DNA of 64,000 nt from Theileria orientalis strain Shintoku (GCF_000740895.1 NC_025263.1:1116001-1180000); one strand, 5' to 3'. Positions 9,601-20,911 are shown, numbered from the stretch's first letter. The notes: generated by a model not told the origin, from the sequence alone. A program made the numbers and translations.

Positions 9601-11613
9601 ACTACACGCTTAAGTCGCAGGAGGCGCTCCACGAGGAGTTCCTGAAAGAGCTGGAGAAGGCTAGGAGCGATAAGGCGTCGAAGGGCGAAGAGGAAGAAGA
9701 CATGTACGACGACTGTGTGTACCTGTCGACGAGACCCCTGTGGCAGTGGCCGACGCGTTTAGTGGAGCTTTTGCGTAAAACGGGGAAGTACAAGTCGCTG
9801 ATGGAGTTGACGGAAGAGGAAGGAGAAAATGGGAGTGGTGAAGACACGAACGAGGAGGGCGAAGGTAACATTAAGGCGGGCAGGAAGCAGGTTAAAAGTG
9901 GCACGCCAGCAAAGGAGGACATGTACTACTTCGACGACGACGACGAAGAGGAGGTGAACGAAGACATAGGAGCATGGATAGAGGAGAGCGTGACGCTTAT
10001 GTCGCTACCAAACAGACTTAAAACGAGCACGTTCATAGCAACCACAGCAAGTAACCTGGCTACCACGAGTAAAAGGAAAGGAATGGGCATTCTAAGGCAC
10101 GTGGACAGCACCTCGGAAGGACCGCAGCAGGGGCATGGGACCGTGTTGGGCGATTACGGCCACATGGGCGACGTTTACAACACGGACGCGGAAGAGCACC
10201 AGAGCCACGGAAGGGGAGACGACGAAGAAGAGTCGGAGATGGACGTGGACGATGGCGCCTATGAGGCTGCCCCCGAAGGTGACGCTGAAGAGGCAGGGGA
10301 AGATGCCCTCAAGTGTGTGTACTACGAGCCGCTGCTTGCGTGCTGCAGCAAAAACAGCAGGCTCGTGTTTAGGCTGGCGGACCTGGCTAGCAAGTGCGTG
10401 GGCAGCGAGTTCTACGTGCGGTGTTCGCAAACGCTTTCAAAGTACCCGAAGGAGCTGCAGCTGCTGATCAAGTAACTGATAATTACCACTACTACTACTA
10501 TAGTTTCTACTGTTATTGCTATTGTTAGCATTAGTGTTGCTATTAGTACTATTAGTTTTATTGCTATTGTTATTGCCATTATTAGCATTAGTGTTGCTAT
10601 TAGTACTATTAGTTTTATTGCTATTGTTATTGCCATTATTAGCATTAGTGTTGCTATTAGTACTATTAGTTTTATTGCTATTGTTGTTGCTAGTGCTATT
10701 GTTACTATTTGTATTACCGCTATTACCCTAGCAATGCTAGCACAACAACTACTAAGTATAAATTGCACCAGAACTACTAATATGACTTAGGTACGGTGAA
10801 GAGTACTCGGAGCTAGTCGAAAGCGCGTTGAAGGACACGAGGAAGAGGTGGAGCGACCTGATGTTTAAGTACGACGAAAGAAGTAATCTGGACAAGGAGC
10901 TGATGCTGCTGCTGATCAGAAATATGCAGAGCGTGCCTGAGTACCTGATACAAATGGCGCCGTTCCTGTCGCCAGCACAGCTGGACACACTGATGGTCTT
11001 CCTGTTCAGAAGATACGAAAAGGAAAAGCTGGTAAAGATACTGGACATAATCATAGAGACGCCGAAGGTGGCGCTGCCGCAGCACTTTTTGTACTCGACC
11101 TACAACTTCCAAGTGGCCTCAACAGCAACCTCGGACAAGGAGAGAGACTACATGAAGCTGCAGGTGAGTCTGCTGGACACGTGCATCACCTACTGCACGC
11201 ACGGCAAGTTCTCAGTGGAGTCGGCGATCTCCTCGCTGTACCTGATCGTGGAGTCGTTCGAAAACATCAACTTCGTCTTCGGAAGACTCCTCTGCCAGTT
11301 CGTGCAGAAGATACCGCTCACGCGCAAGGTGGTGGTGGACGTGATCTTCCCGAAGCTGATTCAGAGGCAGTGCTGGCAGGACAAGCAGCTCTTCAAGGGC
11401 GTGGTCCTGAGCATCTGCACGCTCTGGAACCAGTTCAAGGACCAGCTGATGAGGTACGCGGCGGAGATGCCGAGCAGCAGCTCGAAGATGGTGCTGAGGG
11501 CGCTCCACAGCCAGCACAACCTGGCGGAGTACGCGAGGACGGCGACCGTGCCGCCGAACATGAAGGAGCTGCTCGAGGAGGTGGTGGCGAGCACGCAGAG
11601 CAGGGCAGGGTGA
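6616..11613 (+). CDS. Symplekin (Pta1), mRNA 3'-end processing scaffold
   Basis: Four exons (6616-6669, 6778-6858, 6957-10471, 10791-11613) join in frame to 1490 residues. Symplekin/Pta1 is the HEAT-repeat scaffold of the cleavage and polyadenylation machinery. Seen: N-terminal HEAT region (LLRVGERELFETNLQEF, then FVVQKHALFSI and a TRNRLYSVNTLKLLFYEL helix pair). Low-complexity inserts include a tandem NSNENTR.TAN repeat near 7810-7905 and D/E-rich stretches near 9690-9960 and 10200-10310. The conserved C-terminal domain (about 10800-11560) has YPK-like helices and LIQRQCWQDKQLFKGVV. The start is fixed by a stop codon immediately upstream of ATG 6616. The intron before the last exon carries a 57-bp tandem repeat. 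An overlapping frame at 6486-6677 that looks like a signal peptide is in another phase and was not used. Confidence 0.85.
10510..10690. repeat. 57-bp tandem repeat in symplekin intron 3
   Basis: A unit containing TATTAGTACTATTAG and ATTGCTATTGTTATTGCC recurs at 10541, 10598 and 10655, i.e. a 57-bp period with about three copies. It fills most of the 319-nt intron (10472-10790). Its sub-structure is ATT/GTT triplets. Confidence 0.9.
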
Positions 11614-12080
11614 ATCTACGACAACGGGGCAGGGCTGACGCCCACGATGGCAAGTCACCCGGAGGGAGCCGATTGAACGACACGCACAAGGGTAAATGTA
11701 CTATATCTTTCGTGAGTAATTTATTGGTAGATATAGGCAAGGTGTGTGGGCGTAAATGTTAGTGAATAAGTAGATAAGAGTAGGAATCTCAGCGAGTGAG
11801 CATAGGAGGAGTGGAGAGTGGCGGAAAGTAGACATGGGATAAAAATAAATGAAACCAAGGGGTAAAAACAACTATGTTACACCCTTTGTAGCAGTGGGTG
11901 TAGAATTGAACGAATGAAGTGAGATTGGCATAAACTAATTTATGTTCCCACAAGTATTAACGACAGCACTCGGAACATGGAACGGAAATGAACAAAGAGA
12001 AAAGAGACCAGCAAATATTGAAAAAAAGTGTCATTGTGGAATTTAAATAATTACAAGTGAAAATTCAGCACTTCGAGCGG
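11614..12080. other. Intergenic region symplekin / tRNA-Met
   Basis: About 470 nt without a supported gene. A shadow frame of symplekin runs to 11762. The rest is AT- and purine-rich and I see no motif in it. Confidence 0.5.
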
Positions 12081-12154
12081 GGGTGGTTAGCGCAGTCGGT
12101 TAGCGCGCGGGTCTCATAATCCCGAGGTCGTGAGTTCGAGCCTCACACTACCCA
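12081..12154 (+). tRNA. tRNA-Met (CAT), elongator type
   Basis: The cloverleaf can be read directly. The acceptor stem GGGTGGT pairs with ACTACCC, and the D arm is TAGCGCAGTCGGTTAGCG. The anticodon arm is CGGGT-CTCATAA-TCCCG with anticodon CAT. The T arm is GTGAG-TTCGAGC-CTCAC, and the discriminator is A. The T31/T39 mismatch in the anticodon stem also occurs in other eukaryotic elongator tRNA-Met. There is no intron, and CCA is not encoded. Internal promoter boxes A (TAGCGCAGTCGG) and B (GTTCGAGCC) are present. Confidence 0.95.
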
Positions 12155-12445
12155 AATTTATATTTTGTAAAATTCAAACAGCAAATTCATTTTAAACACA
12201 TCGTCATCTGATTAGTAAACGGTACTTTTAGTTATATTGATTTTTACAACACACCTTCCCTAAGCATACACCACCCAGTAACTATAGTTAAAAATTAGCA
12301 AATGTAGTCAACAACTAGATTGTAGATGCGTCAAATGAACGTTCCAGTAACGGCAAATAAAAAGAAACTGTAATATATAAGCAAAAGCACAAATACGTTG
12401 CATAATACCACACAACCGAATTCTAAACTCAATCACGGGCCTCCA

Positions 12446-13459
12446 ATGGTTTTGGACATCAGCCTGGCCACAAACGAACCACTCACAGCAGAAGCGTTAA
12501 ATGATGACGAGTCTATCCAAAATGACCTGGATAACCTCTCAAACTCATTTGAGGACTTAAACTTTGTAGATAGAAACATATCTGATCTAAAAAGAGAACT
12601 AATCTCTATAGATAAGGAGGAGGGCTTCGACGAGAACCATTTTCTACTGGAAAACGATGACAATACGCTGGAAGAAAATTTTTCAGAGACTGAAGTTGGC
12701 TCGAGGGCCGACTCACAGCAGCCCGGATCTCCTGCTAAGAGCTACTCGTCCCCCGAGACTCAGCAAGACCAGGCCAGGTTCGGACTGGAAGGGATTTTTG
12801 ACGCAATGAAGACGTACTACACTGACAAATCTCCGTTTCTTCCCACCGGAAAGCTGGACACGGAGCCTTTGAAGCAAAGACTGCTCCAAGAGTAACGACC
12901 ACTTACACAGTTATTTTATTTAGCAGTATTTATTTATGTATAAGTAGACGTAAATTACATAGACGCAAATAGATACACGTTCATACAGACTAATACAAGC
13001 AATCAACACAGTTTATATCATAGTACCAAAAATACACACCACCTTAGGAATCCACAACCTCAAAGGACACTCGACGAGGACTCAATTTTCTTTGATAGAT
13101 GTCTATCAAATTACAACTATGGGAAAACAACGAGCTTCCGCAACAGCAACTTCCCAAAACTATCGCTCGAAACAGTATTTTATGTATTTTATAACGTACC
13201 AAGGGATGCAGTTCAGGACATGGCGGCAAAGGAACTCTTCAAAAGACAATGGAAGTACCATGAAAAAAACAAACTGTGGTTCAAAAAGGATCAAGATAAG
13301 TGTAAGTTGAGATTATAAAGTGGCAAACGATTCTCAGTAACCTGGATTTACTTCGACCCAGCCTGCTGGTGCACAAGGAGCTTAAATTTAACGGCGGAGG
13401 TGGAAAGCTCACTGATGTCGAGAGAAGATCTGGATAAACTTTCGGAAAACCACGATTGA
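12446..13459 (+). CDS. CCR4-NOT complex subunit NOT2 (CNOT2-like)
   Basis: Three exons (12446-12891, 13048-13301, 13338-13459) join in frame to 273 residues. The conserved C-terminal NOT2/NOT3/NOT5 box spans exons 2 and 3: LETVFYVFYNVPRDAVQDMA, AKELFKRQWKYHEKNKLWF, TWIYFDPACW. It matches the family pattern LFYxFY...AxxELxxRxWRYHxxxxxW...YxFFD. Upstream, FGLEGIFDAMKTYY resembles the NOT2 segment that precedes the box. NOT2 docks on NOT1 with NOT3/5 in the main deadenylase complex. The protein is short, with only a ~120-residue acidic N-terminal region. Exon 1 is an open frame that would stop at 12895 if unspliced. The splice at 12892 (GTAACG) restores the domain and keeps phase. An in-frame TTG exists upstream, but ATG 12446 is the first methionine. 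Confidence 0.85.
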
Positions 13460-13940
13460 AATAATTTGTCAATCGCACAGTTAATGTAATCCATCGCAAA
13501 AATAAAATACTCAGTTAGGGATAATACACGCGTACATGATGTGTTAGTTACCAGGGTATGATATGGGTAAAATGGAGTTTAAAGCTTCTGCAAAAACACG
13601 TACAAACGCAGAGGTGCAAAATAGGGGAAAGTTAAAGAATAAAAATAGCCAGTAGTTTACGAGCATATATTTGGAATCCTAGTCTTCTCCCCACCCACAA
13701 GAGGAAACCATTTCATAATCTTTTGGTCATCTGTACATAATATTTTAATTGAATCCACAGGTTTGGTGTATTTTATTATAGTATAGGCCTTTTCCAAAGG
13801 GAATTCAAGGATATTCCAGTTGCGCTAAGTAGATGTTTACATTAAATATAAAACTTTAATATCGGAGTAATTTTGACCAATTTTAAGCCTGATTTAAAAA
13901 CGACAGTTGAAATCAAATTCATTTTAAAAATAGAATTAAT
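13460..13940. other. Intergenic region NOT2 / eIF3m
   Basis: 481 nt, AT-rich, between tandem genes. I see no open frame, RNA or repeat in it. Confidence 0.5.
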
Positions 13941-15684
13941 ATGACAACTTTCGTACCCCTATCTCAAGATACCGAGGGTGCCGTCAGCTCAGCATCTCTG
14001 GGTGACTGGGTACTGGGAATCCTAAAGGTTAGGAGTCCCACTAAAACGGCAAGCTACTACTCGCAGCTCCTGGACCAGTTCCAGGAGGTGGACGGGGAGC
14101 AAATCATAAAGGAGTCCTTCCAGCTCTTCGAGCTCCTGCTGAGCGAGCACTTGACAGTATTCGAGTTTCTGGAAGAAGCGAAGCAGAACGGGAACACAGC
14201 GATGCTGTCCCTAGACCCCTCCAGCAAGGTTGAGACCGAGGTAGGTGCAAATGGTACTTCAGATTAGGTGTAAAACAGACGCACTGAGGCCGTTTACATA
14301 CGGATGGCACATCTAGTGTTCCACAATTTAATATTGGTTGTAGGTCAAGGTGAAGTATAGCGACGCCCTGAAGCAGGTCGAGGAGTACTTCACAGTGCTC
14401 ATGTACATGTTGCAGCTCCGCTTCACGAGCTCGGGGCAGATAGAGAAGGCGGGGCAGCTGCTCCTGAAGGCGATTGAGGACGGAGACTCCTTTTTGGACC
14501 TGCGACTCCGCCTGCTGCAGATGCTCTACAACTCAGTGGAGCCCACGCTGCCCCTGAGAGTGCAGGTGTATATATCGATACTCGAGTTCGCGGCCAAGCA
14601 CGGCATATTCCACACACTGGTTAACGTAGTCAAGGAGGTACAACGTAGTTATCATATTCACGTGTATTTTACGGCCATATAGTTAGACGCACTTGCAGAC
14701 GCTAATTGTGTAAATAGGTGGACGAATGGATGGTTGATTGGTCAGTGGACAAGAAGAGTAAAATTAGAATATACCACATCATCGCGGAACAACTAGATAA
14801 GCTTAACAGAGCCGACTTAGCATATAAATTTTGGAAAAAACGCGTTGAGTCTTCAAGTGATCCAGAATTATTTACAACAGAGTACGTTAAATTACTACTA
14901 GTACAGAATTACCACAATAGAGCTACTAGTTTAACTTAACATAATAGAATTATTACACTACTAATATAACATTGCCACATTGCTATTACTAATATAACAT
15001 TGCCACATTGCTAATACTAATATAACATTGCCACATTGCTAATACTAATATAACATTGCCACATTGCTAATACTAATATAACTATACTACTTTAACACAA
15101 CTTCCATATGTGGTATAACTAGGCCAATAAATTTATGTAGGGAAAATCTGAATGCAACGGTGACCTTTGTGGTACGAAGTCTGAGATCAGAGCACATTCT
15201 GTACTTCGATCAGCTGTTGCTGATGCCGGCAGTTAATTACCTGAGGAACACACGCTACGCAAATCTAGTGACGCTGCTGGAGGTGTTCATCAGGGGCACT
15301 CTGGAGGACCTGGAGAACTACCTGGCGGAAAACGCAGAGCTGGTCTCTGAGCTGAAGCTGGAGCGGGAGCCGCTGGTGGAGAAGCTGACGCTGCTGACGA
15401 TAAGCACCATGTGCCAGCACCAGTCCGAGATCCCGATCGAGGTGATTGAAAAGAACCTGCAGCTGACGCCCGAGGAGGCCGAGGAGGTGATCGTGACCGC
15501 CATCGACAAGGGGGTGATGGAGGGACTAATAGACCAGAAGAGCAGGAAGGTCATCATAAACCACGTCGTGCACCGCGAATTCGGCAGCGAGGAGCTCCAG
15601 CAGCTCTACGACAAGCTCAAGATGTGGAGCTCCAGCATCAACGGCCTCGTCTCAGTAGTCCATCGCAAAACTCAAGACCACTAG
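13941..15684 (+). CDS. Translation initiation factor eIF3 subunit m
   Basis: Four exons (13941-14240, 14344-14637, 14718-14881, 15141-15684) join in frame to 433 residues. Seen: helical repeats ([32 protein letters not shown]) and a C-terminal PCI domain. The domain has [16 protein letters not shown], then a winged-helix part with [29 protein letters not shown] and [14 protein letters not shown], and a final helix [15 protein letters not shown]. The order and motifs match eIF3m (a PCI subunit of the eIF3 octamer) better than the COP9 or proteasome paralogues, especially the R.FG..QW/EL..LY..L..W end. The exon 3 donor (GTACGT at 14882) was chosen because it alone keeps phase. The frame otherwise runs on to a stop at 14939. 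Intron 3 contains a 28-bp tandem repeat. Confidence 0.88.
14961..15083. repeat. 28-bp tandem repeat in eIF3m intron 3
   Basis: The unit CTAATATAACATTGCCACAT plus TGCTAATA starts at 14961, 14989, 15017, 15045 and 15073. That is about 4.4 near-identical copies inside the 259-nt intron. Each copy carries TACTAAT or CTAATA, similar to a splicing branch-point sequence. Confidence 0.9.
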
Positions 15685-15712
15685 AACCGTAATCTGTTCA
15701 TGGTTTCCACTG

Positions 15713-15781
15713 TACACTATACGTACAAATACGTAAATGCATACACACTATACATACAAATACGTAAAAACATACACACTA
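15713..15781. repeat. Short direct repeat in convergent eIF3m/RPN7 spacer
   Basis: Two imperfect ~30-bp copies of ACACTATAC.TACAAATACGTAA followed by CATACAC, in the 138-nt space between two convergent stop codons. Confidence 0.7.
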
Positions 15782-15822
15782 GCCTGGAACGTATTGTAAA
15801 TGGACACAATATTAGGGCCTCG

Positions 15823-17938
15823 CTACATGTCGATAATCCTTGACAGCTTTTGAATCCTATTGATGAGAAGGTCGCCCTAAAATAAATGTATTAAAGGCTG
15901 CGGTAGTAGTATCTAGGTATGGTATTTACAGCAACGGTAGTAGTATAAAGGAGATAGTACTGATATTAACGGTAGTAGTATCTAGGTATGGTATTAAAAG
16001 CAACGGTAGTAGTATAAAGGAGATAGTACTGATATTAACGGTAGTAGTATCTAGGTATGGTATTAAAAGCAACGGTAGTAGTATAAAGGAGATAGTACTG
16101 ATATTAACGGTAGTAGTATCTAGGTATGGTATTAAAAGCAACGGTAGTAGTATAAAGGAGATAGTACTGATATTAACGGTAGTAGTATCTAGGCATGGTA
16201 CCAATACTGAGGGTAGCAGTACGTTCAAAATAATTACCTGCTTAATTGTCTGAACGTAGTTATTGTTTCTCTCGTCCACAACGTTGTTCTCAATAATGCC
16301 ATTGACTTTGTCAATTTTACAGTCAAGTCTCATGCCACTGATGTAGGAGACCAACTCCCTAAAGAAACATGAACTCAGTGTGTGCACGGCAAGTTACTCT
16401 TCTATGAATTCGCTCGAAACTTGGAATGCGTCTGCCATGTTTTTTAGCGTCACCGACTTATAGGGCCTCAGGAACTGCCTGTAGGCCGGCAGTCTGGCCT
16501 GTCTCACGAAGTATCTGCAATGACGGCCCAGATAGCGATCCTTAACTATAATCTTGCTGACCTCAACTGAAGAGAAATTAGTAACGGTGTATGCATGTTG
16601 TTACAGCTAGCAATAATATTAATAGCATTGGTTGTAGCAATAATAGCAATAATAGCAATAACAATAACAATACTACTAGCAATAGTAACAGCAATAATAG
16701 CAATAGACATAACGTTGGTGTTTACCTAGGTGCCTCATGTAGTTCTTGTAGTTGCCGTTGTAAAATTCACTTATCAGTTGGTAGAGAGATGACCCCGGGG
16801 GGGCCACTTGACTAACTTCCGAGGACCCTAGAACCTTGTTCTTTATAACGGTCCTATCCATGGTGACCTAAGTGTCATTTTATTTATTTATCAGTCTAAA
16901 TACCAGTGATAGTGTCACTGAATACAAGACCAGTTCCTCGAGCGATATCAACTCCGTTGCTGTGAAGGTCGACATTGAGTCCAAAAACAGTTCAGCCGCT
17001 ACAACATTCTCTGTGTCTGCATTTTGTCAAACCTTCCTTGAACTTCCTGCAGAGCATCAGCTGCACTGCCTCGTAGATGTGAAGCCTGTTTCTCAGCTCC
17101 CAGTCTCCGCCCTTTTCAATGTCCCTAACGTTAATTATGAACGTGCTTCGCTACAATCGTACTGTTTTGCAATCTCCATGTACTTCACCAGCAGCGGCAC
17201 GTCGTTAAAAAAGAATGCTGCTCTCATGATCGCCAGCACTATTTCCAGTTTACTGTTCACTCCGACTGTCTTTTCAAGCGCCAGTTCGTACACCTTAACC
17301 GTGTTCTCCTACACAACCAAGCTTTAACGTCCCAGCTACCTACCTCGTCCCCGATTTTAAAGTAAAAGTTTCCCTTGTCCACTATTGCATCCTTTATTTC
17401 AGAGGTGCCGAAGTTCTTTTCTGCGAATTCGATTTTTTCATCAAATTCCTCCACCGCCTTCTTGTTCAACTCCTTAAAACTTTCTATTTCCGGGTCATCT
17501 TCCATGATTCCCAACTTCGCTTTTATTTTTTCATAGTACGGGTACATATCTACATCAGTTAATTTATCGATGTGTAAGCACATAACCATAGGTCAACATC
17601 AACTGCACTTTAAGTCAACAATTCCATTTAAATTACCAAAATACAAACAATAAAATAACTATCGACTAACGATTTTGTTTAATTAGTTGTAATAAGGGTT
17701 CTATAAGTTTCGACTTGTCAACATCCATATCGTCGTGAACAGTTAAGAGGTGTCTGTAAATGGGTCAATATTAATTCAATACGAAGGAATATTCCACTTT
17801 AATAATATATATATTCAAAAGCAGCTTAAATACCTCAGCTTTTCTATTTCGAAGTTAGGAAGAGACTTTAAAGTCGTGGTCGTTGCGCTATCGTTCCTAC
17901 AGCATCTGTAAAATCGATTTAACAAACCTCGAAGACAT
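15823..17938 (-). CDS. 26S proteasome regulatory subunit RPN7 (PSMD6)
   Basis: A PCI-domain subunit of the 19S lid, reconstructed from about ten short exons on the minus strand. N-terminal exons read LPNFEIEKLRHLL and NHMYPYYEKIKAKL. The middle contains GFGTSEIKDA-type and GDWELRNRLHIYEAVQL helices, and AAELFLDSMSTFTATELI. The PCI part contains RYFVRQARLPAYRQFL, then EFIEEELVSYISGMRLDCK, IDKVNG and, at the end, GDLLINRIQKLSRIIDM. The match to human PSMD6 is continuous from the PYYE motif to the end. Most introns are 35-40 nt. The last one (15877-16237) is filled by a 69-bp repeat and another (16567 to about 16725) by AATAGC-like repeats. The start is inferred: ATG 17938 plus a 22-nt intron (GTTTGT...TTACAG) gives an open frame into LPNFEIEKL. 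Confidence 0.88.
15902..16215. repeat. 69-bp tandem repeat in last RPN7 intron
   Basis: The motif GGTAGTAGTATCTAGG recurs at 15902, 15971, 16040, 16109 and 16178, an exact 69-bp period with about 4.5 copies. The copies are nearly identical, and only the first and last diverge. The array lies entirely inside the intron. Confidence 0.95.
16610..16712. repeat. AATAGC/AATAAC simple repeat in an RPN7 intron
   Basis: Degenerate hexanucleotide runs of AATAGCAATAAC type occupy most of the intron that ends at the exon encoding YQLISEFYNGNYK. No longer period is visible. Confidence 0.8.
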
Positions 17939-18539
17939 ATTTAATACACAAATTTGATCATAAATGATTAAAAATTAATATTTTAAATAAACATTTTTAA
18001 ATATAGGAAAATTCATTATGAATATAGGTTAACGTAAAATTTATGAGGTGTATAAAATAAAAATCAATTAATCACAATTACAAAAATAGTTTGTACACAT
18101 TATTTATAAACTTATTTTAAATTTATATTTAACAAAATTTATATGCAATTTATTAATAATACAATTACGAATATAGTCATTACAAGGTTATTTGTACATT
18201 AATTTCAAAATTATATATATAATGATTATATATAACACAACAAATATAAACAATAACTAAGTGTAAACAGTTTTATCTATGGAATCCAATTGTATAAGCT
18301 TCTTTTTATGTACTGTTTGAATAAAAAATTATATTAAGTAAATTAAGTTAAATGAAAAACAATATACGCTTCCGATCAATTATGTTAAATTATATCTAAA
18401 CTGTGTTGAGTCTTTTAGGATATTTGAGTTATCTCATGGTATCCTTCCCCATGAAGGGCATGGGGAACAGATGAATAGTTATATATTAAAACGTATATAT
18501 TTTTTCTAGCTAGATTTGTTTCGAAAGATATCATCGTAA
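17939..18539. other. Divergent promoter region RPN7 / eL22
   Basis: About 600 nt, strongly AT-rich, between divergent starts. A weak inverted repeat CCTTCCCCATGAAGGGCATGG is seen at 18442-18462. No open frame or RNA gene was recognised. Confidence 0.5.
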
Positions 18540-19112
18540 ATGAAGATTCTTAATAAAAAGGGAAAGCAAAAGAAGGTTGTTCCAGGCCACAAGGTTAAGT
18601 ATCTTCTTGATTGCTCTGGACCAGCAAACGACAACATTATAAACACAGCAGGACTTGTAAGTAAATATATTAACTTATCATTGTTTCTTTATCGATTTGG
18701 GGTTATTATATTCCATTCCGCTACTCATTTTATTATTCCCTAATGTTTATGCCATTAATTAATACACTCATTTCAAATATAACTCTAATTAAACATCCAA
18801 TAATTAATATTCAATTATCTTAGGAGAAGTTTTTTCTAGATAGAATAAAGGTCGATGGGAAGACAGGTAACCTTGGAACAAGTGTTACAGTATCGAGAGA
18901 AAAAAATAAAATTCACATAACAACAGAAGTACCCTTCTCAAAGAGATACATCAAGGTATAATAATATATATTTAAATATAATAACAAATTTTTAGTATTT
19001 GACAAAGAAGTATTTGAAGAAACAACAGCTGCGTGACTTTCTGAGAGTTGTAGCGAACAAGGAACACTCATACGAACTGAAATACTTCCAACTTAACGAC
19101 GACGCGGATTAA
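18540..19112 (+). CDS. 60S ribosomal protein L22 (eL22)
   Basis: Three exons (18540-18656, 18824-18955, 18996-19112) give 121 residues. Recognisable eL22 segments are [16 protein letters not shown] near the start, [35 protein letters not shown] and [20 protein letters not shown] at the end, with an acidic C-terminal tail. It is a structural component of the cytosolic large subunit near the exit tunnel. The length matches the family. All introns are phase 0 with canonical GT-AG borders. Confidence 0.95.
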
Positions 19113-19511
19113 TAATATGATTAAATGAATACATGAGAATGATACATAAGTATATATTACTAGCTTAAAGATCAAAGATATACTTGGTTCCTATGAAGAT
19201 TCCAAAACAATAAAGTAAATCCAGAGCATATATAAAGTGACGTCAAAAGAAAGTGAGAAAGTAATATTTTCGAAGTGTGTTAATCATACCGAAAGATGAG
19301 CAGACCCCCCTCCATACAAGTAGCGCATAAAGGCGTCCTGTGTTAAGAATCTCAAGTGGATAAAAAAATAGCCAGATAAAACAAGGTACACAGATTGTAG
19401 AAAACAAATCGGACACAAAGTTTTACTTTTGTGCGTTTTAAGATTCGTGATCGGTTACCCACATAAGCAACCACATACATCACTTCAGTGCCATTAATTA
19501 TACAGTAGAAG
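19113..19511. other. Intergenic region eL22 / SR protein
   Basis: About 400 nt between tandem genes with mixed composition, including a run ACCCCCCTCC near 19305. I recognise no gene here. Confidence 0.45.
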
Positions 19512-20475
19512 ATGGACAAGTCATCTGGTCACTCAACGTTGGTCCGTAATTTAAGGTTCTCCACAACGCCACAAGTTGTGAGGGAAGCCTTTGAAAGATT
19601 TGGAAAAATTCGTGACGTATATCTGCCACTTGATTTTAACACTAAAAGGCCAAGAGGATTCGGCTTTGTCGAATACTATGAAAAATCAGACGCCGTCGAT
19701 GCTGTAAAGGCAATGGATAATACAGACTTGGATGGAAGCATAATCAACTGTTGCCTGGCCCAAGATCGCAGGAAATCTCCAAGTTCTATGCGCAGAGTGT
19801 ACCGCAACCGCGCAAGAAGGTAAATAAAAGATATTTATATTCTTCTCACTCAGTAATAACGTAATTTACACCCGGTCATCAACAGCATACAAAATTTTAC
19901 TGTTGTGCTCCCGACACATCAGATGAAAAATTTGGGCAATACCCACACACTTAGCTACTCACCCTAATCTCACACACAGGAATTATCGAAGCAGGAGCAA
20001 CAGCTACCGTGGAAGGAGGTCGAGGACGCCCCCCAGGTTCCGCGACGACAGGCGCAGAGGCTACTCGCGTGAAAGGTCACCGCGCAGGCTCTACCGAGAC
20101 CGACGCGACGGACGGGGCTACAGGGAGAGGTACGAGCCGAACTACGAGCGCGACGGCCGCAGGTTCAGGGAGCCCTACGACCGCGACGGCAGGGACAGGA
20201 ACCGCGACCGCAACTTCCGCGAGTACCGCGGGCCGCGCGACAACGGCAGGGGCAGCAGGGACAGGTTCCGCGACGAGCGCGACAAGTTCCGGGAGGAGCG
20301 CGTCGACCGCGGGCAGCACGACGAGTTCCGCGAGGACAACAGCACCTTCAGGGACGACTTCGTCGAGGAGAGGTACGACTACGGGAACGAGGCCGACATG
20401 GAGAGGCCTGATCACAAGATCGACGTTGACAGTTCTAGAGACTACAGCGCCTCCAGGTCCAGGTCCAACAACTAG
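19512..20475 (+). CDS. SR-type splicing factor with one RRM and an RS/RD-rich tail
   Basis: Two exons (19512-19819, 19980-20475) give 267 residues. The N-terminal RRM has LVRNLRFSTT as RNP2 and RGFGFVEYYE as RNP1, with SGHSTLVRNL at the start as in SRSF2-like and SCAF/SC35-like proteins. Exon 2 encodes an arginine-rich tail. It opens with NYRSRSNSYRGRRSRTPPRF, passes through R/D/E dipeptide-rich sequence and ends SRDYSASRSRSNN. Such proteins bind exonic enhancers and recruit U1/U2AF in the nucleus. The tail has relatively few RS dipeptides and many RD/RE pairs, so regulation by SR kinases may be limited to the ends. Exon 2 is very GC-rich. Confidence 0.88.
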
Positions 20476-20911
20476 TTGAATTAAGTGTACACAATCTTTG
20501 ACCTTTAATCGTAATCTAGTGACATCACACGACCTTACCATTTTACTTAAGGTTTAACTGCCTAATTTAATACCTTTAAAAAGCCTACAAGTATCTACAA
20601 GTATGCCTGCTAAGGGTTAGTCGCATGTTAAAGTGGCCAATACTAGTGTCACGATTCGGTAACCTAAATACGATGAAGGAACGAGTATCATACAAAGGCA
20701 CATTAGCGTAGTTGGTCTTGGTAACTTAGCATTGGTAAATTACGAATAGCAAATTCCAAGACAGAAAGAACATCGGTAACACAGTAGTACAATGAGTGTT
20801 AGCAAATTAGTACTATGGTACAGCGGATTATAGTCGGTGAAATGTGTATTTAAGACTGGTAAAAGGACGTAAAAGGGGAATTACAACAGGCAACTCTGCA
20901 GAGTACGCGCA
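20476..20911. other. Convergent spacer SR protein / RBM25
   Basis: 436 nt between convergent stops. No open frame with gene-like composition and no repeat was recognised. Confidence 0.45.

Noticed and set aside
10516..10731. Leucine/valine-rich frame (MLLLALVLLLVLL...)
   Set aside because: Translation of the 57-bp repeat inside a symplekin intron.
7820..16215. CRISPR-like arrays (regular repeats of 28-69 bp)
   Set aside because: Copies are directly adjacent with no unique spacers, lie in introns of a eukaryotic genome, and no cas-like genes are present.
15926..16387. Minus frame with repeated NISTISFILLPLLLIPYLDTT units that looks like a multi-pass membrane protein
   Set aside because: The hydrophobic repeats come from the 69-bp intronic array; only the first ~45 codons are real coding sequence (RPN7 exon).
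20009..20479. Threonine/alanine/glycine-rich frame on the plus strand
   Set aside because: Out-of-frame reading of the GC-rich SR protein tail; the RS/RD frame joins correctly to the RRM exon.
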